Of a stretch of 54,484 bases of DNA, positions 17,641 to 26,457 are shown in pieces. Location: positions 1 through 54,484 of the forward strand of contig JANQHE010000025.1 of NCBI GenBank assembly GCA_028282785.1, read 5' to 3'. A model generated the notes under the pieces. It was not told the DNA's origin and did not search any database. It worked only from the letters and a program-made list of their open reading frames with translations. Position 1 is the stretch's first letter. Every line of letters starts with the position of its first letter. This DNA comes from Bacteroidales bacterium (GTDB taxonomy: Bacteria; Bacteroidota; Bacteroidia; Bacteroidales; UBA12077). A program made the translations under genes and the position numbers.

Positions 17641-18933
17641 CTAAACTACTTTCAGTTCAATAAACAGAGAATAGTAAAATTTATCGGCATTGGTAATTCG
17701 ATTAATTTTTAAATTGTTTTTGGAGATAACCTCCAAAAATTCTTCCCATTTTACAGATTCTGAGAAAGTATCCGCAGTATCATTCCATAAAGCATTTGCA
17801 TATAATATTTTATTACTATAATACATTTCTATCTCTTTAAATATAGATAGCTCTTTTTGCTTATTTGCAAGTTCTTTTTTTAAATCTTCTATACCTGAAA
17901 AATACTGGCAAACAATTACGGAACCATTTTCTGTGAGTACTTCTTTTACTTTCGAAATTAACTCTGATTTTTCGTGGGCATTGAAATAAAATAAAACATA
18001 GTTTAATAAAACTACATCATACTTCTTCCGAAACCGGAAATTGAAAAAATCTCCATAAATGATTTCTACATTTCCATCTTGCTTGAATTTTCTGCTTGTC
18101 TCTTCGAATACATTCTGCTGCGATTCAATGCCATCTATTTGAAACATAGGGTAGTTATTACTTAAAACATCAATGTAATTTCCATACCCGCACCCAATAT
18201 CTAAGACATTTGCATTGCACTGGTTTTGAACTGTTTCAGCAAAAACATCAATAAATTTAAATTGCGTGAAATTTTTAAATGCATTTCTGCCTGATTCCGT
18301 ATAATAATCTTCATCAAAAGGAGATTTTATTTTATTTGGAATGTCAAGCTGAGATAATTCATGTAAAGTTTCTGCCAGCCTCACTTCATAATCTAAGTCT
18401 CCATCCTTTAACATATTATTCCAGGTATCTTTATTCCTCTTTATATATTGAAACTTATAATCCTTATCTCTGTACTTTCTAATAAGGTCTATCACAAATA
18501 AATAATCTTTTGTTAATTTATTAACCTTGGAGTTTTTATCTACTGTACCTTGTTCAAAAAGTTTATCAATTAGTTCATTTTCATTTTTTATGATTCGAAC
18601 ATATTTTTTGTTAAAGGCTATTTCTCCATTATTGGAACCAAGAATATTAAAATGAAATAATAAGTCAACAAATGACTCCACGATTCTATTATTACTACCT
18701 TTCTCCTTAGAAAGGTTCTTTATTTTCATAGTTTCTATGAAATCATTTTTATCAATGATATGTAAGCAAAGTACCCTAATAAAATTAAGTAGTTTCTCAA
18801 AGTACCTTACTTTTAAAGCATTCGGATTTTTGTTGATTTTAGAAACTTTGGTTATAACTCCTGCCAGAGGGCTTAACTTTTCAGGATTTATTTGTCTTAC
18901 ACGCTTATATTCTAAATTCTCAAATATGGCCAT
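17641..18933 (-). CDS. SAM-dependent methyltransferase, class I, unknown substrate
   Basis: 430 residues. The C-terminal part holds a Rossmann methyltransferase domain. Motif I is VLDIGCGYGNY at 243-253, an acidic residue follows strand 2 (IDGIES), IYGDFF is in the next strand, and YDVVLLNYVLFYF is motif IV. The first 230 residues are helical and lysine-rich and resemble the dimerisation/winged-helix part of small-molecule O-methyltransferases, but the match is weak. It lies alone between the VOC gene and a hypothetical membrane protein, without biosynthetic partners. Confidence 0.75.
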   Translation of the reverse strand: MAIFENLEYKRVRQINPEKLSPLAGVITKVSKINKNPNALKVRYFEKLLNFIRVLCLHIIDKNDFIETMKIKNLSKEKGSNNRIVESFVDLLFHFNILGSNNGEIAFNKKYVRIIKNENELIDKLFEQGTVDKNSKVNKLTKDYLFVIDLIRKYRDKDYKFQYIKRNKDTWNNMLKDGDLDYEVRLAETLHELSQLDIPNKIKSPFDEDYYTESGRNAFKNFTQFKFIDVFAETVQNQCNANVLDIGCGYGNYIDVLSNNYPMFQIDGIESQQNVFEETSRKFKQDGNVEIIYGDFFNFRFRKKYDVVLLNYVLFYFNAHEKSELISKVKEVLTENGSVIVCQYFSGIEDLKKELANKQKELSIFKEIEMYYSNKILYANALWNDTADTFSESVKWEEFLEVISKNNLKINRITNADKFYYSLFIELKVV

Positions 18934-18988
18934 TTTATGGTTTCAGGTTTGCAAAGTGAGTGGGAAAGGCTAAGATAAGCAAACGATA

Positions 18989-19594
18989 TTATTTTTTATT
19001 TTTCTTTTCCGCTTTCTTCTTAGCTTTTTTTCTAACTTTATCTTCTTGTTTTTGTTCTTTGATTAAGCCTTTTAATGTTTTCTTGATTTTCTTAAGTTCC
19101 TCTGCACGTTCTAAAATCTCATAATTCTGTTCCCTTAACCCATCGGTTTGAGACAATAAGTATTCTATTGATTCTCTTCTACTTATACGTAATATAAACA
19201 TTAAGTAGAAAATCAGTATAAATAAAAATCCGAAAAGAATGTAATGCACAACAAAAGCTACTTTGTCCTTTTTGTTACTTTCTTTTATTGCATTACCTAA
19301 AACATTTGCTTTATCTGTTAACGAATTTCTTGTTTTATCATTCTCAACAACAACTCTTTGGTCAAGTTTATTTAATTTCCGGACTGCAGCCTGGTGAAGT
19401 TTATATAAACTATCATAAGATTTTTGTTGTTTTCTTGCATCCTTTGATAGTGTATAAATAAGAAAACTTATTCTTTTATCAAGTTTTTCATCCAGATTTT
19501 TAACATCTTCTATTAAAAGACTATCCAAATTTTGAGCTGATGAAGTAAAAAAATAAATACCTGAGAATACTACTAAAATTAATAACTTTCTCAT
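18989..19594 (-). CDS. Hypothetical membrane protein with coiled coil and Lys-rich tail
   Basis: 201 residues, not recognised. It has a signal peptide (about 1-20) and a charged helical stretch with coiled-coil character (about 25-105). A single membrane segment (VHYILFGFLFILIFYLMFIL, about 111-130) is followed by a second helical stretch. The C-terminus is very rich in lysine. The expected topology is an exported N-terminal helix, one membrane span and a cytoplasmic basic tail. It is divergent from the S9 peptidase. Confidence 0.6.
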   Translation of the reverse strand: MRKLLILVVFSGIYFFTSSAQNLDSLLIEDVKNLDEKLDKRISFLIYTLSKDARKQQKSYDSLYKLHQAAVRKLNKLDQRVVVENDKTRNSLTDKANVLGNAIKESNKKDKVAFVVHYILFGFLFILIFYLMFILRISRRESIEYLLSQTDGLREQNYEILERAEELKKIKKTLKGLIKEQKQEDKVRKKAKKKAEKKNKK

Positions 19595-19741
19595 AATATA
19601 AGATTTTTAATACGTTCACAAGATATAAAATCTATAACCATTTAACAAAAGATTTCATTTAAGGCTTAGTAATTTTTGGATTAAGTTCTTTAAACTTGTA
19701 AGCATAAAAATTGTCTTAGTTTAAATTAAAATAAAACCATA

Positions 19742-22258
19742 ATGAAAAAACTTAACCTCTTTTTAATTCTTATCGGAGTAGTCCATTTATCATTAGCTCA
19801 AAATTCAATTGATTTAAAAAAGTGGAAAATAACAAATCCTCAAAAAATCAATAAACCAATCTTTTCGGATATCAAAAACATCGAAGGAACAACCTTTGAA
19901 AATGCCGACTTACTAAAAAGCACACAGTTAGATTTTAATTCAAAATCCTTGGTTTGGAGTCAAATAGAAATTGGAAAAGATAGTATTGTTTTAAATCAAA
20001 CCGATGAAAATAACCTTATATTCTTACAAAGCTATTTATCGGTTGATAGATGGACCAAAGGAAACCTTTATATTACACTAAACGGGTTATATGAGGTTTA
20101 TGTCAATAATAAATTGATAAAAACTAAAAAAAATGCGGATTTAAGTGTTAATTCGATTGACTTAAAATTAAATCGAGGTAATCATAAAATAACTTTAAAG
20201 ATTTTAACAACTGATAAAGCGTTAAAACTGCAATCGGAATTTGAATATGAAGACGATTTTCTTGATTGCAATGCTAAACCAAATTTAAATCCTGAAAGAC
20301 TTTTTACTATTAACGATGTGCTTGAAGGAAATTATGTTTCTTCGGCTAAAATATCCCCTTCAGGTAAATATGCTTTGATAGAATACAAAGATGTTGTACA
20401 TGGAAGTGGTAAATCAAAAAAATATACTGAAATATACGATCTGGAAGCAAAAAAGAATGTTTTTACTATTAGAAATAAGTCGATTTCGAACCTTAAATGG
20501 CTTCCAAGAACCGACAAATTAACTTATTCTTCAGAGTTTGAAGGAAAATCGGAAATATTTATTCTGGATATTAAAACAGGGAATGAAAAAGTTGTAGCAA
20601 AAGGCCTAAAAGATTTATCGGGATTTTCGTGGTCTCCTAATGAAGATTTTATAGTCTATAGTGATTACATAATGGCTGAAAAACCCGGAAATTTAAAACG
20701 CATTTACGGTAACGAAGATAGACTTCCTTATTTCCGTAATCGTTCTTTCTTGCATATGATCGATGTTAAATCAGGTAAAGTAACTCAACTTACTGCAGGT
20801 AATTTATCTTCAAGTTTTCATGATGTTAAGCCTGACGGGTCAAAAATTCTATTTTCTACATCGGACATGGATTACTCTGAAGTACCATTTCGTAAACAAA
20901 ACTTATATGAGCTGGATTTAAAAACTTTCCAACTAACCGTAATTTGGGAAAATAAATTGTATTATGGATCTTGCCAGTATTCTCCCGACGGAACCAAATT
21001 ACTTGTACAAGGCGGACCGGAATGCTTTGGTAAATTAGGTGTAAATGTAAGCGAAGGAAGAATTCCAAATAGTTATGATTCACAATTATATATATATGAT
21101 ATTGCTACAAAAGACATAAAATCAATTACCAAAAACTTCGATCCTGCAATTAGCGATGTTATTTGGGCAAAAAATAATGAAATTTATGTTCAGGTAACTG
21201 ACAGGGATTACGAAAATCTATATAAATATAATTTCAAGACAAATTCTTTTAGCAAAATTGATTTAATGGTTGAAGTACTTAACGATATAGATATTGCATA
21301 CAATAAACCATTTGCAATTTATACCGGAACAAGTATTTCAACACCTAAAAAGTTGTATTCAATTGATCTGAAAAAAGGTACAAGTTCACTAATTTCCTTT
21401 ACTGAAAAGGAACGTTTTGCAAATATCAAATTCGGAAAAACGGAACCATGGAACTTTACTAATAAAAACGGAACCACTATTTATGGTAGAGTGTATTATC
21501 CACCAAATTACAACCCTTCAAAAAAATACCCATTAATTGTTAACTTCTATGGTGGAACATCTCCAATTGAAAGATCTTTTGGGGGTCGTTATCCAATTAA
21601 TAATTGGGCTGCAAATGGTTACATTGTTTATGTACTACAACCAAGTGGAGCCACAGGTTTTGGGCAGGATTTCTCTGCTTTACATGTAAATGGCTGGGGA
21701 TTCGATGCCATTGATGACATTATTGATGGTACCAAGAAATTTCTGGAATCACATCCTACTGCAGATCCTGAAAATGTAGGCTGTATTGGTGCATCTTATG
21801 GTGGTTTTACAACCATGCTTTTACAAACCAGAACAGATATTTTCAAAACAGCAATTTCTCATGCCGGTATTAGTTCCATAACCAGTTACTGGGGCGAAGG
21901 TTATTGGGGATATACCTATAATACAGGGGCTGCTAAATTCAGTTATCCTTGGAACCGTAAAGATATTTATGTTGATAACAGCCCAATTTACAATGCTGAC
22001 AAATTCCGGAATTCTATTTTATTGCTTCACGGGACAACAGATCCGAATGTGCCGGTTGGAGAAAGCTTACAATATTACGCCGCATTAAAGTTACTTGGTA
22101 AAGATGTAGAAATGGTACTAGTAGATAAACAAGATCACTGGATAGTTGATTACAAAAAACGAATCAGTTGGCATTATACAATCATATCATGGTTTGATAA
22201 AAAATTAAAGAACCAGCCTCAACATTGGAATGATCTTTATCCTGAGAAAAATTTATAA
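19742..22258 (+). CDS. S9-family serine peptidase (prolyl oligopeptidase/DPP-like), exported
   Basis: 838 residues. A signal peptide (about 1-19, SLAQ) is followed by a beta-sandwich-like stretch and then a beta-propeller (about 180-570) with repeated strands such as ISPSGKYALIEY and YSPDGTKLLVQG. The alpha/beta-hydrolase domain is C-terminal, with the triad Ser685 (GASYGG), Asp767 (GTTDPNVP) and His799 (KQDHW). The triad spacing fits dipeptidyl-peptidase-type S9 enzymes. It should cleave short peptides, perhaps after proline, in the periplasm. A hairpin terminator follows 22 bp after the stop. Confidence 0.93.
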   Translation: MKKLNLFLILIGVVHLSLAQNSIDLKKWKITNPQKINKPIFSDIKNIEGTTFENADLLKSTQLDFNSKSLVWSQIEIGKDSIVLNQTDENNLIFLQSYLSVDRWTKGNLYITLNGLYEVYVNNKLIKTKKNADLSVNSIDLKLNRGNHKITLKILTTDKALKLQSEFEYEDDFLDCNAKPNLNPERLFTINDVLEGNYVSSAKISPSGKYALIEYKDVVHGSGKSKKYTEIYDLEAKKNVFTIRNKSISNLKWLPRTDKLTYSSEFEGKSEIFILDIKTGNEKVVAKGLKDLSGFSWSPNEDFIVYSDYIMAEKPGNLKRIYGNEDRLPYFRNRSFLHMIDVKSGKVTQLTAGNLSSSFHDVKPDGSKILFSTSDMDYSEVPFRKQNLYELDLKTFQLTVIWENKLYYGSCQYSPDGTKLLVQGGPECFGKLGVNVSEGRIPNSYDSQLYIYDIATKDIKSITKNFDPAISDVIWAKNNEIYVQVTDRDYENLYKYNFKTNSFSKIDLMVEVLNDIDIAYNKPFAIYTGTSISTPKKLYSIDLKKGTSSLISFTEKERFANIKFGKTEPWNFTNKNGTTIYGRVYYPPNYNPSKKYPLIVNFYGGTSPIERSFGGRYPINNWAANGYIVYVLQPSGATGFGQDFSALHVNGWGFDAIDDIIDGTKKFLESHPTADPENVGCIGASYGGFTTMLLQTRTDIFKTAISHAGISSITSYWGEGYWGYTYNTGAAKFSYPWNRKDIYVDNSPIYNADKFRNSILLLHGTTDPNVPVGESLQYYAALKLLGKDVEMVLVDKQDHWIVDYKKRISWHYTIISWFDKKLKNQPQHWNDLYPEKNL

Positions 22259-22280
22259 ATAAATTAAGAGTGAAATTTTA

Positions 22281-22308
22281 ACCTGTCAGAATTCTGGCAG
22301 GTTTTTTT
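22281..22308 (+). terminator. Rho-independent terminator of the S9 peptidase gene
   Basis: The arms CCTGTCAGAA and TTCTGGCAGG pair over 10 positions with one G-T and almost no loop, and are followed directly by seven T. It lies between two convergent genes and overlaps the stop of the minus-strand plug protein gene. Confidence 0.85.
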
Positions 22309-23563
22309 ATTGTTGTTTTGAACTAACTTCTGCATGCCCGATCAACCGGTCGTAACCTCCCCTATAATCTTTATAATAAACTAATATGGTATAAGAGTTT
22401 TCTGTTTCCGAGTGATTTCCTTCGATATAAGTAAAATCGGGGTTTTCCTTTTCCATATAAACGTACTGATAGTTGTAGTAACCTTGCTTTAACTGTAGCC
22501 TTCCTTCATACGCCTTTTGCTCAAAATTGTACGCTAGTTTATTGTTTGATGTAAACTCATAATTTGTTAATGCACCCCAAACATAAATATCTCCCTGATG
22601 CATTGGAGCATCCATATTTAGAGTGAAATAAACAAAAGAATAGTCGGCTTCTGTTTCAGGATAATCGCTTTGTGTAACATCTACTTTAAATAAACCGTTA
22701 ATATCCGGAACATATTTATAATCATCAAATGTTCTATCTTTATTTTCAACCAAAAGAAAATGATACATATTGTCTACAAAGCTTATATTCCTTATATTTT
22801 CAGCGACATAATGAATATTCTTTGTGTTGAAATGATGAAACTCATTTCCACCTTTGAATTTAAGCTTAGAAAAATTATTGTATGTAAATTCATTATCCTT
22901 GATCAAATCCGGCCGGTCCAAAATTAAAGACTGAATCCAGTTTCTGTTTTGTAAAACTTGAAGCTTTAAATTTTGCGAAATATCATAAAATTCATTTTCG
23001 AAATATTCAACTACGATTTCCATTTCCTGGTCATTATAAAAATAAGCTCCCTGGTTCATATTTTTTATTATTGCCTGAATATCAGTTTTTCGTTCAACCA
23101 CCATAAACCTTTTAGTTAATACAATTTTTTCCGGATTAGAGCTTTCGAAAACCTGCAAAATGTAATTGCCTGATCTTACAGGTTTCATATAATCATTGGG
23201 AACTTGAAGCTTGTAATGAACATAATTAACCGTTGTATTAAAAGAGGTTTGATAATCGGATATCTGATCTTCGAAATAACCATCAATATATTCACTTTGA
23301 TCTAAATTTGACCTTGTCCAGTCTGAATTACAATGAACTATCGTATAGTAATAATCTTTACTTTTTGTATCCAAATCATCAAAGGTAAGCGTCAGAAATT
23401 TACTGCTACCTAAATCCCAAATAGGAAATGACAGGTCATCATCTCCTAAATACATTAAGGCTGTTTTTATGTTTTTATTATAGATCCTATCTTGTAAAAC
23501 TTCCTGTGCAGTTGTTATTTCAACAGACACTATCATCGCAACGATGATTATATAATACCTCAT
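22307..23563 (-). CDS. Type IX secretion system plug protein (DUF5103 family)
   Basis: 418 residues. A signal peptide (about 1-19) is followed by beta-rich domains. The text LSFPIWDLGSSKFLTLTFDDLD and YYTIVHCNSDWTRSNLDQSEYIDGY is the hallmark of the DUF5103/T9SS plug family. In Flavobacterium this family closes the SprA translocon from the periplasmic side. It therefore belongs to type IX secretion, which also drives gliding. gldE and gldD lie 15 kb away in the window. The start follows directly from the signal peptide. Confidence 0.88.
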   Translation of the reverse strand: MRYYIIIVAMIVSVEITTAQEVLQDRIYNKNIKTALMYLGDDDLSFPIWDLGSSKFLTLTFDDLDTKSKDYYYTIVHCNSDWTRSNLDQSEYIDGYFEDQISDYQTSFNTTVNYVHYKLQVPNDYMKPVRSGNYILQVFESSNPEKIVLTKRFMVVERKTDIQAIIKNMNQGAYFYNDQEMEIVVEYFENEFYDISQNLKLQVLQNRNWIQSLILDRPDLIKDNEFTYNNFSKLKFKGGNEFHHFNTKNIHYVAENIRNISFVDNMYHFLLVENKDRTFDDYKYVPDINGLFKVDVTQSDYPETEADYSFVYFTLNMDAPMHQGDIYVWGALTNYEFTSNNKLAYNFEQKAYEGRLQLKQGYYNYQYVYMEKENPDFTYIEGNHSETENSYTILVYYKDYRGGYDRLIGHAEVSSKQQ

Positions 23564-23582
23564 AATAATTGATTTGAAACAA

Positions 23583-23620
23583 AGATAAAAAAATAAGCCA
23601 GCAAGAAATTCTGTTGGCTT
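23583..23620 (-). terminator. Rho-independent terminator of the DHOD-like gene
   Basis: On the minus strand the arms AAGCCAACA and TGCTGGCTT form a 9-bp stem (one G-T pair), followed by ATTTTTTTAT. It lies between the DHOD-like gene and the plug protein gene, so the two are probably separate transcripts. Confidence 0.75.
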
Positions 23621-23629
23621 TACTTTTAA

Positions 23630-24613
23630 CTATTCTGCAGAACCAAAGTATTTCATAAACTGAGCCCGTTCGTAAATCATTGGTTTCTCAACCTTCTTAA
23701 GGCTTAACTTACCTTTAATTTCATTTAATGAACTATATCCTTTTTGACTCATCCAGCTTTCCATTTGCTGTTTCATTACGTTAATCTGCTTGGCAGTATT
23801 TTTATATAATGTAGTTGCAACCTGAACAGCATTTGCGCCAACCAAAATATTCTTAAGAACATCATAACCATTCATAATACCGGTTGATGCGGCTAAATCG
23901 CAATTTACTTTGTCAGAAATCATCCCGATCCAACGAATACAATTAGAATTTTCCTCAGGTAAACTAAAAATCTTTGAAGAAACAATTTCTTCCATTTCCA
24001 AATCCACATCCGGGCTATAAAAACGGTTAAACAAAACCATTCCCGATATATCTTCATGTGACATCTTTATTAAAGTATCAGCCATTCCTGTAAAATATGT
24101 GCTTAGCTTAACTGCAATTGGTAATCTCGTATTTTTGCGAATACTTTGTATAATATCAAAATAAGTTTCTTCTATCTCTGTACTACTAAACTTTTGATCA
24201 CCAGGCAATACAAATAAGTTTAACTCCAAACCATCTGCACCGGCAGCTTCAATTCTTTCCGCAAAGCTAACCCATCTTCCAATCGAAAAACAATTAATAC
24301 TTGCGATCACAGGAATATCAACTTCTGTTTTAGACTCCTCTATTAATCTTAAATAGTTATCAATATTATGTTTACGAGTATAATAAGAGATGTAATCATC
24401 GGCATCACCATAATTGTTATAAATATTGGAAGTTGCTAAAGCATCAATTTCCATCATTATTTGTTCTTCAAATAATGACTTTAATACTACTGCACCAACA
24501 CCGTTAATATATAAGTTTTTTACTTTATGAACTGTATCAGTCATACCGGAACTAGCAGCAATAATCGGATTCTTTAAATCAAATCCCATATATTTTGTCG
24601 AGAGATCTATCAT
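23630..24613 (-). CDS. Dihydroorotate dehydrogenase-like flavoprotein
   Basis: 327 residues with the TIM-barrel fold of class 1 dihydroorotate dehydrogenases. The N-terminus IDLSTKYMGFDLKNPIIAASSGMTD matches the FMN-binding first strand. IPVIASINCFSIGRWVSFAERIEAAGADGLELNL carries the central block, and LAASTGIMNGYDVLKNILVGANAVQVATTLY the phosphate-binding end. The protein belongs to the group usually annotated as DHOD-like rather than true PyrD, so its substrate is uncertain. It is cytoplasmic, monocistronic and divergent from nqrA. Confidence 0.88.
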   Translation of the reverse strand: MIDLSTKYMGFDLKNPIIAASSGMTDTVHKVKNLYINGVGAVVLKSLFEEQIMMEIDALATSNIYNNYGDADDYISYYTRKHNIDNYLRLIEESKTEVDIPVIASINCFSIGRWVSFAERIEAAGADGLELNLFVLPGDQKFSSTEIEETYFDIIQSIRKNTRLPIAVKLSTYFTGMADTLIKMSHEDISGMVLFNRFYSPDVDLEMEEIVSSKIFSLPEENSNCIRWIGMISDKVNCDLAASTGIMNGYDVLKNILVGANAVQVATTLYKNTAKQINVMKQQMESWMSQKGYSSLNEIKGKLSLKKVEKPMIYERAQFMKYFGSAE

Positions 24614-24732
24614 ATTTTATCTTTAATTAGTAATTTTATCAAACAAACAACTCAAAATAATTGTTTTCACTGTTATTTTGTAATATTAAGTTATTTTTAC
24701 AATTAAATCACTATATATAAAATTTACATTTC

Positions 24733-24746
24733 ATGACAAATGTCAT
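24733..24746. promoter_or_regulatory. Palindrome ATGACA-AA-TGTCAT upstream of nqr, possible operator
   Basis: A perfect 6-2-6 dyad about 40 bp upstream of the nqr -7 box, a position suited to an activator or dimeric regulator. It resembles Crp/Fnr-type dyads in style but not in spacing, so I do not name the regulator. Confidence 0.45.
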
Positions 24747-24785
24747 TTATGTAATAATTTATATATGTTTATAAAAAAATAAAAT

Positions 24786-24793
24786 TATCTTTG
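24786..24793 (+). promoter_or_regulatory. -7 promoter box TATCTTTG of the nqr operon
   Basis: A perfect match to the Bacteroidota -7 consensus TAnnTTTG, about 228 bp upstream of nqrA. A clear TTTG -33 box is not seen (TGTTT lies near the right distance), which would fit a promoter that relies on an activator. Confidence 0.6.
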
Positions 24794-24814
24794 CCAACAC
24801 GGACTTATTTTGGG

Positions 24815-24896
24815 ATTAACACTAAATTGTAAAAACCTGTAATTTAAATACTTAAATAAGGTCTTTTATTTTTTTGATTTATAGTGTTAATTTTTT
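24815..24896 (+). promoter_or_regulatory. Leader hairpin followed by T-run, possible attenuator of nqr
   Basis: ATTAACACTA (24815-24824) pairs perfectly with TAGTGTTAAT (24882-24891), followed by a run of T. A further TTAACACT copy at 24987-24994 could pair instead with the central AGTGTTAA. This allows two mutually exclusive structures in the RNA. The same sequences could instead be protein-binding sites. Confidence 0.4.
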
Positions 24897-25021
24897 CACA
24901 GTTTTGGTAAACAAACTTAAATTTAAATAGTTTTAATTATCAAAAGGAATAAAAAAACAGATTGTTTTATATATTTTTTAAATTTGTTAACACTGAATAA
25001 AAATTATAAGAATAACTAAGC

Positions 25022-26374
25022 ATGTCGAAAGTTATAAAAATCAAAAAAGGCTTAAATATTAGTTTGCTTGGTACTGCCGAAAAAATAATGAAAAAGGCAG
25101 ATCAAGCAGATTTTTATGCCATAAAGCCGACAGATTTCGTAGGTATTCGCCCTAAATTAGTTGTTAAAGTTGGCGATAAAGTAAAAGCTGGAACACCGCT
25201 TTTCTTTGACAAATTTCAACCGGAAGTTCAATTTACTTCTCCTGTTAGTGGTGAAATTGTTGAAATTAATCGAGGAGAACGAAGAGCAATTCTTGAAGTG
25301 GTTGTTAAAGCTGACAAAACAATTGAATATGAAGAATTTAAAGTTGGCGACCCTAAAAATCTTTCAAGAGAAGAAATAATTGAAGCGTTACAAAAAAGTG
25401 GACTCTGGCCATCGTTAAGACAAAGGCCATATTCCACGATTGCTAATCCGAATGATACTCCGAAAGCTATTTTTATTTCGGCTTTTGATAGTGCTCCTCT
25501 TGCTCCTGATATGGATTATATAGTTAAAGACTGTGTTGAATGTTTCCAGAAAGGAATTGATGTTTTATCAAAGCTAACCAATGGTAAGATTCATCTGAAT
25601 TTGAATGCCGATTATCCTCCTGCTGATACGTTTACAAAAGCAAAAGGAGTTGAATTAAACTATTTTACCGGTCCGCATCCATCGGGAAATGTCGGTGTGC
25701 AAATAAACAAAATTGATCCAATTAATAAAGGAGATATTATTTGGTATACTTACCCACAGGAAATTGCAGCAATTGGAAGATTCTTTGAAAAAGGCATTTA
25801 CGATGCAACTAAAATTGTTGCTTTAACAGGATCCGAGGTAAAGAATCCAAAATATTTTAAAGTGTTAAATGGTGCTTCTATTAAAAACCTGGTAAAAAAT
25901 AACGTTAATGATGGAGAATTAAGATACATCAGTGGAAATGTTTTAACAGGATCGAAAATGGAAGATGATGGTTATATTGGCTTTTACGATAATCAAATTA
26001 CTGTTATACCTGAAGGTAAGTATCATGATTTTTTTGGTTGGGCTACACCTGGTTTTAAAAAGTATACAGCTTCCCGTACGCTTTTATCATGGTTGATTCC
26101 AGGAAAAAAATATCGACTGGACACTAACTTCCACGGAGGTCATAGGGCTTATGTAATGACCGGTGAATATGAAAAAGTATTCCCAATGGATATTTACCCG
26201 GTACAGTTGATAAAAGCAATTATGATTGAAGATATTGATAAAATGGAACAATTGGGTATTTATGAAGTTGACGAAGAAGACTTCGCTCTTTGTGAATATG
26301 TTTGTACCTCAAAAACAGAGGTTCAGTCAATTATCAGAAATGGACTTGACTTGATGAGAAAAGAAATGAGTTAA
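25022..26374 (+). CDS. nqrA: Na+-translocating NADH:quinone reductase subunit A
   Basis: 450 residues. The N-terminus KIKKGLNISLLGTAE and the lipoyl-like PTDFVGIRPKLVVKVGDKVKAGTPLFFDK are the NqrA signature, and HLNLNADYPPADTFTKAKG with YFTGPHPSGNVGVQI is the conserved middle. NqrA is a peripheral subunit on the cytoplasmic face and contributes to quinone binding. It is the first gene of the nqr operon, behind a long leader. An 83-bp gap with heptad repeats separates it from nqrB. Confidence 0.96.
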   Translation: MSKVIKIKKGLNISLLGTAEKIMKKADQADFYAIKPTDFVGIRPKLVVKVGDKVKAGTPLFFDKFQPEVQFTSPVSGEIVEINRGERRAILEVVVKADKTIEYEEFKVGDPKNLSREEIIEALQKSGLWPSLRQRPYSTIANPNDTPKAIFISAFDSAPLAPDMDYIVKDCVECFQKGIDVLSKLTNGKIHLNLNADYPPADTFTKAKGVELNYFTGPHPSGNVGVQINKIDPINKGDIIWYTYPQEIAAIGRFFEKGIYDATKIVALTGSEVKNPKYFKVLNGASIKNLVKNNVNDGELRYISGNVLTGSKMEDDGYIGFYDNQITVIPEGKYHDFFGWATPGFKKYTASRTLLSWLIPGKKYRLDTNFHGGHRAYVMTGEYEKVFPMDIYPVQLIKAIMIEDIDKMEQLGIYEVDEEDFALCEYVCTSKTEVQSIIRNGLDLMRKEMS

Positions 26375-26384
26375 TAATATGCGA

Positions 26385-26450
26385 TTAGCTATTTACTGTT
26401 AGCCATTGGTTATTCTTGTTATCAGTTAGAAGCTAAAAACTAAAAGCTAT
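26385..26450. repeat. Heptad-repeat inverted element between nqrA and nqrB (empty form)
   Basis: The left half is built of 7-bp units related to TTAGCTA and TTAGCCA (26385-26412). The right half has units such as AGCTAAA and AACTAAA (26424-26450), the complement of the left type. The halves can fold on each other imperfectly. The same repeat types flank the four-helix-bundle gene between nqrE and nqrF. Confidence 0.6.
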
Positions 26451-26457
26451 ATATTTA

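Larger units (their letters stand above)
24614..25021. promoter_or_regulatory. 408-bp A+T-rich gap holding the nqr promoter and long leader
   Basis: The region contains no credible gene on either strand. It holds a palindrome (24733-24746), a -7 box (24786-24793) and about 220 nt of leader before nqrA with three copies of TTAACACT in mixed orientation. The minus-strand promoter of the DHOD-like gene must lie at the left end. I do not see a clear box for it. Confidence 0.7.

Noticed and set aside
26385-26450. Heptad repeats as a CRISPR array
   Set aside because: The units are only 7 bp, contiguous and without spacers, and there are no cas genes nearby.
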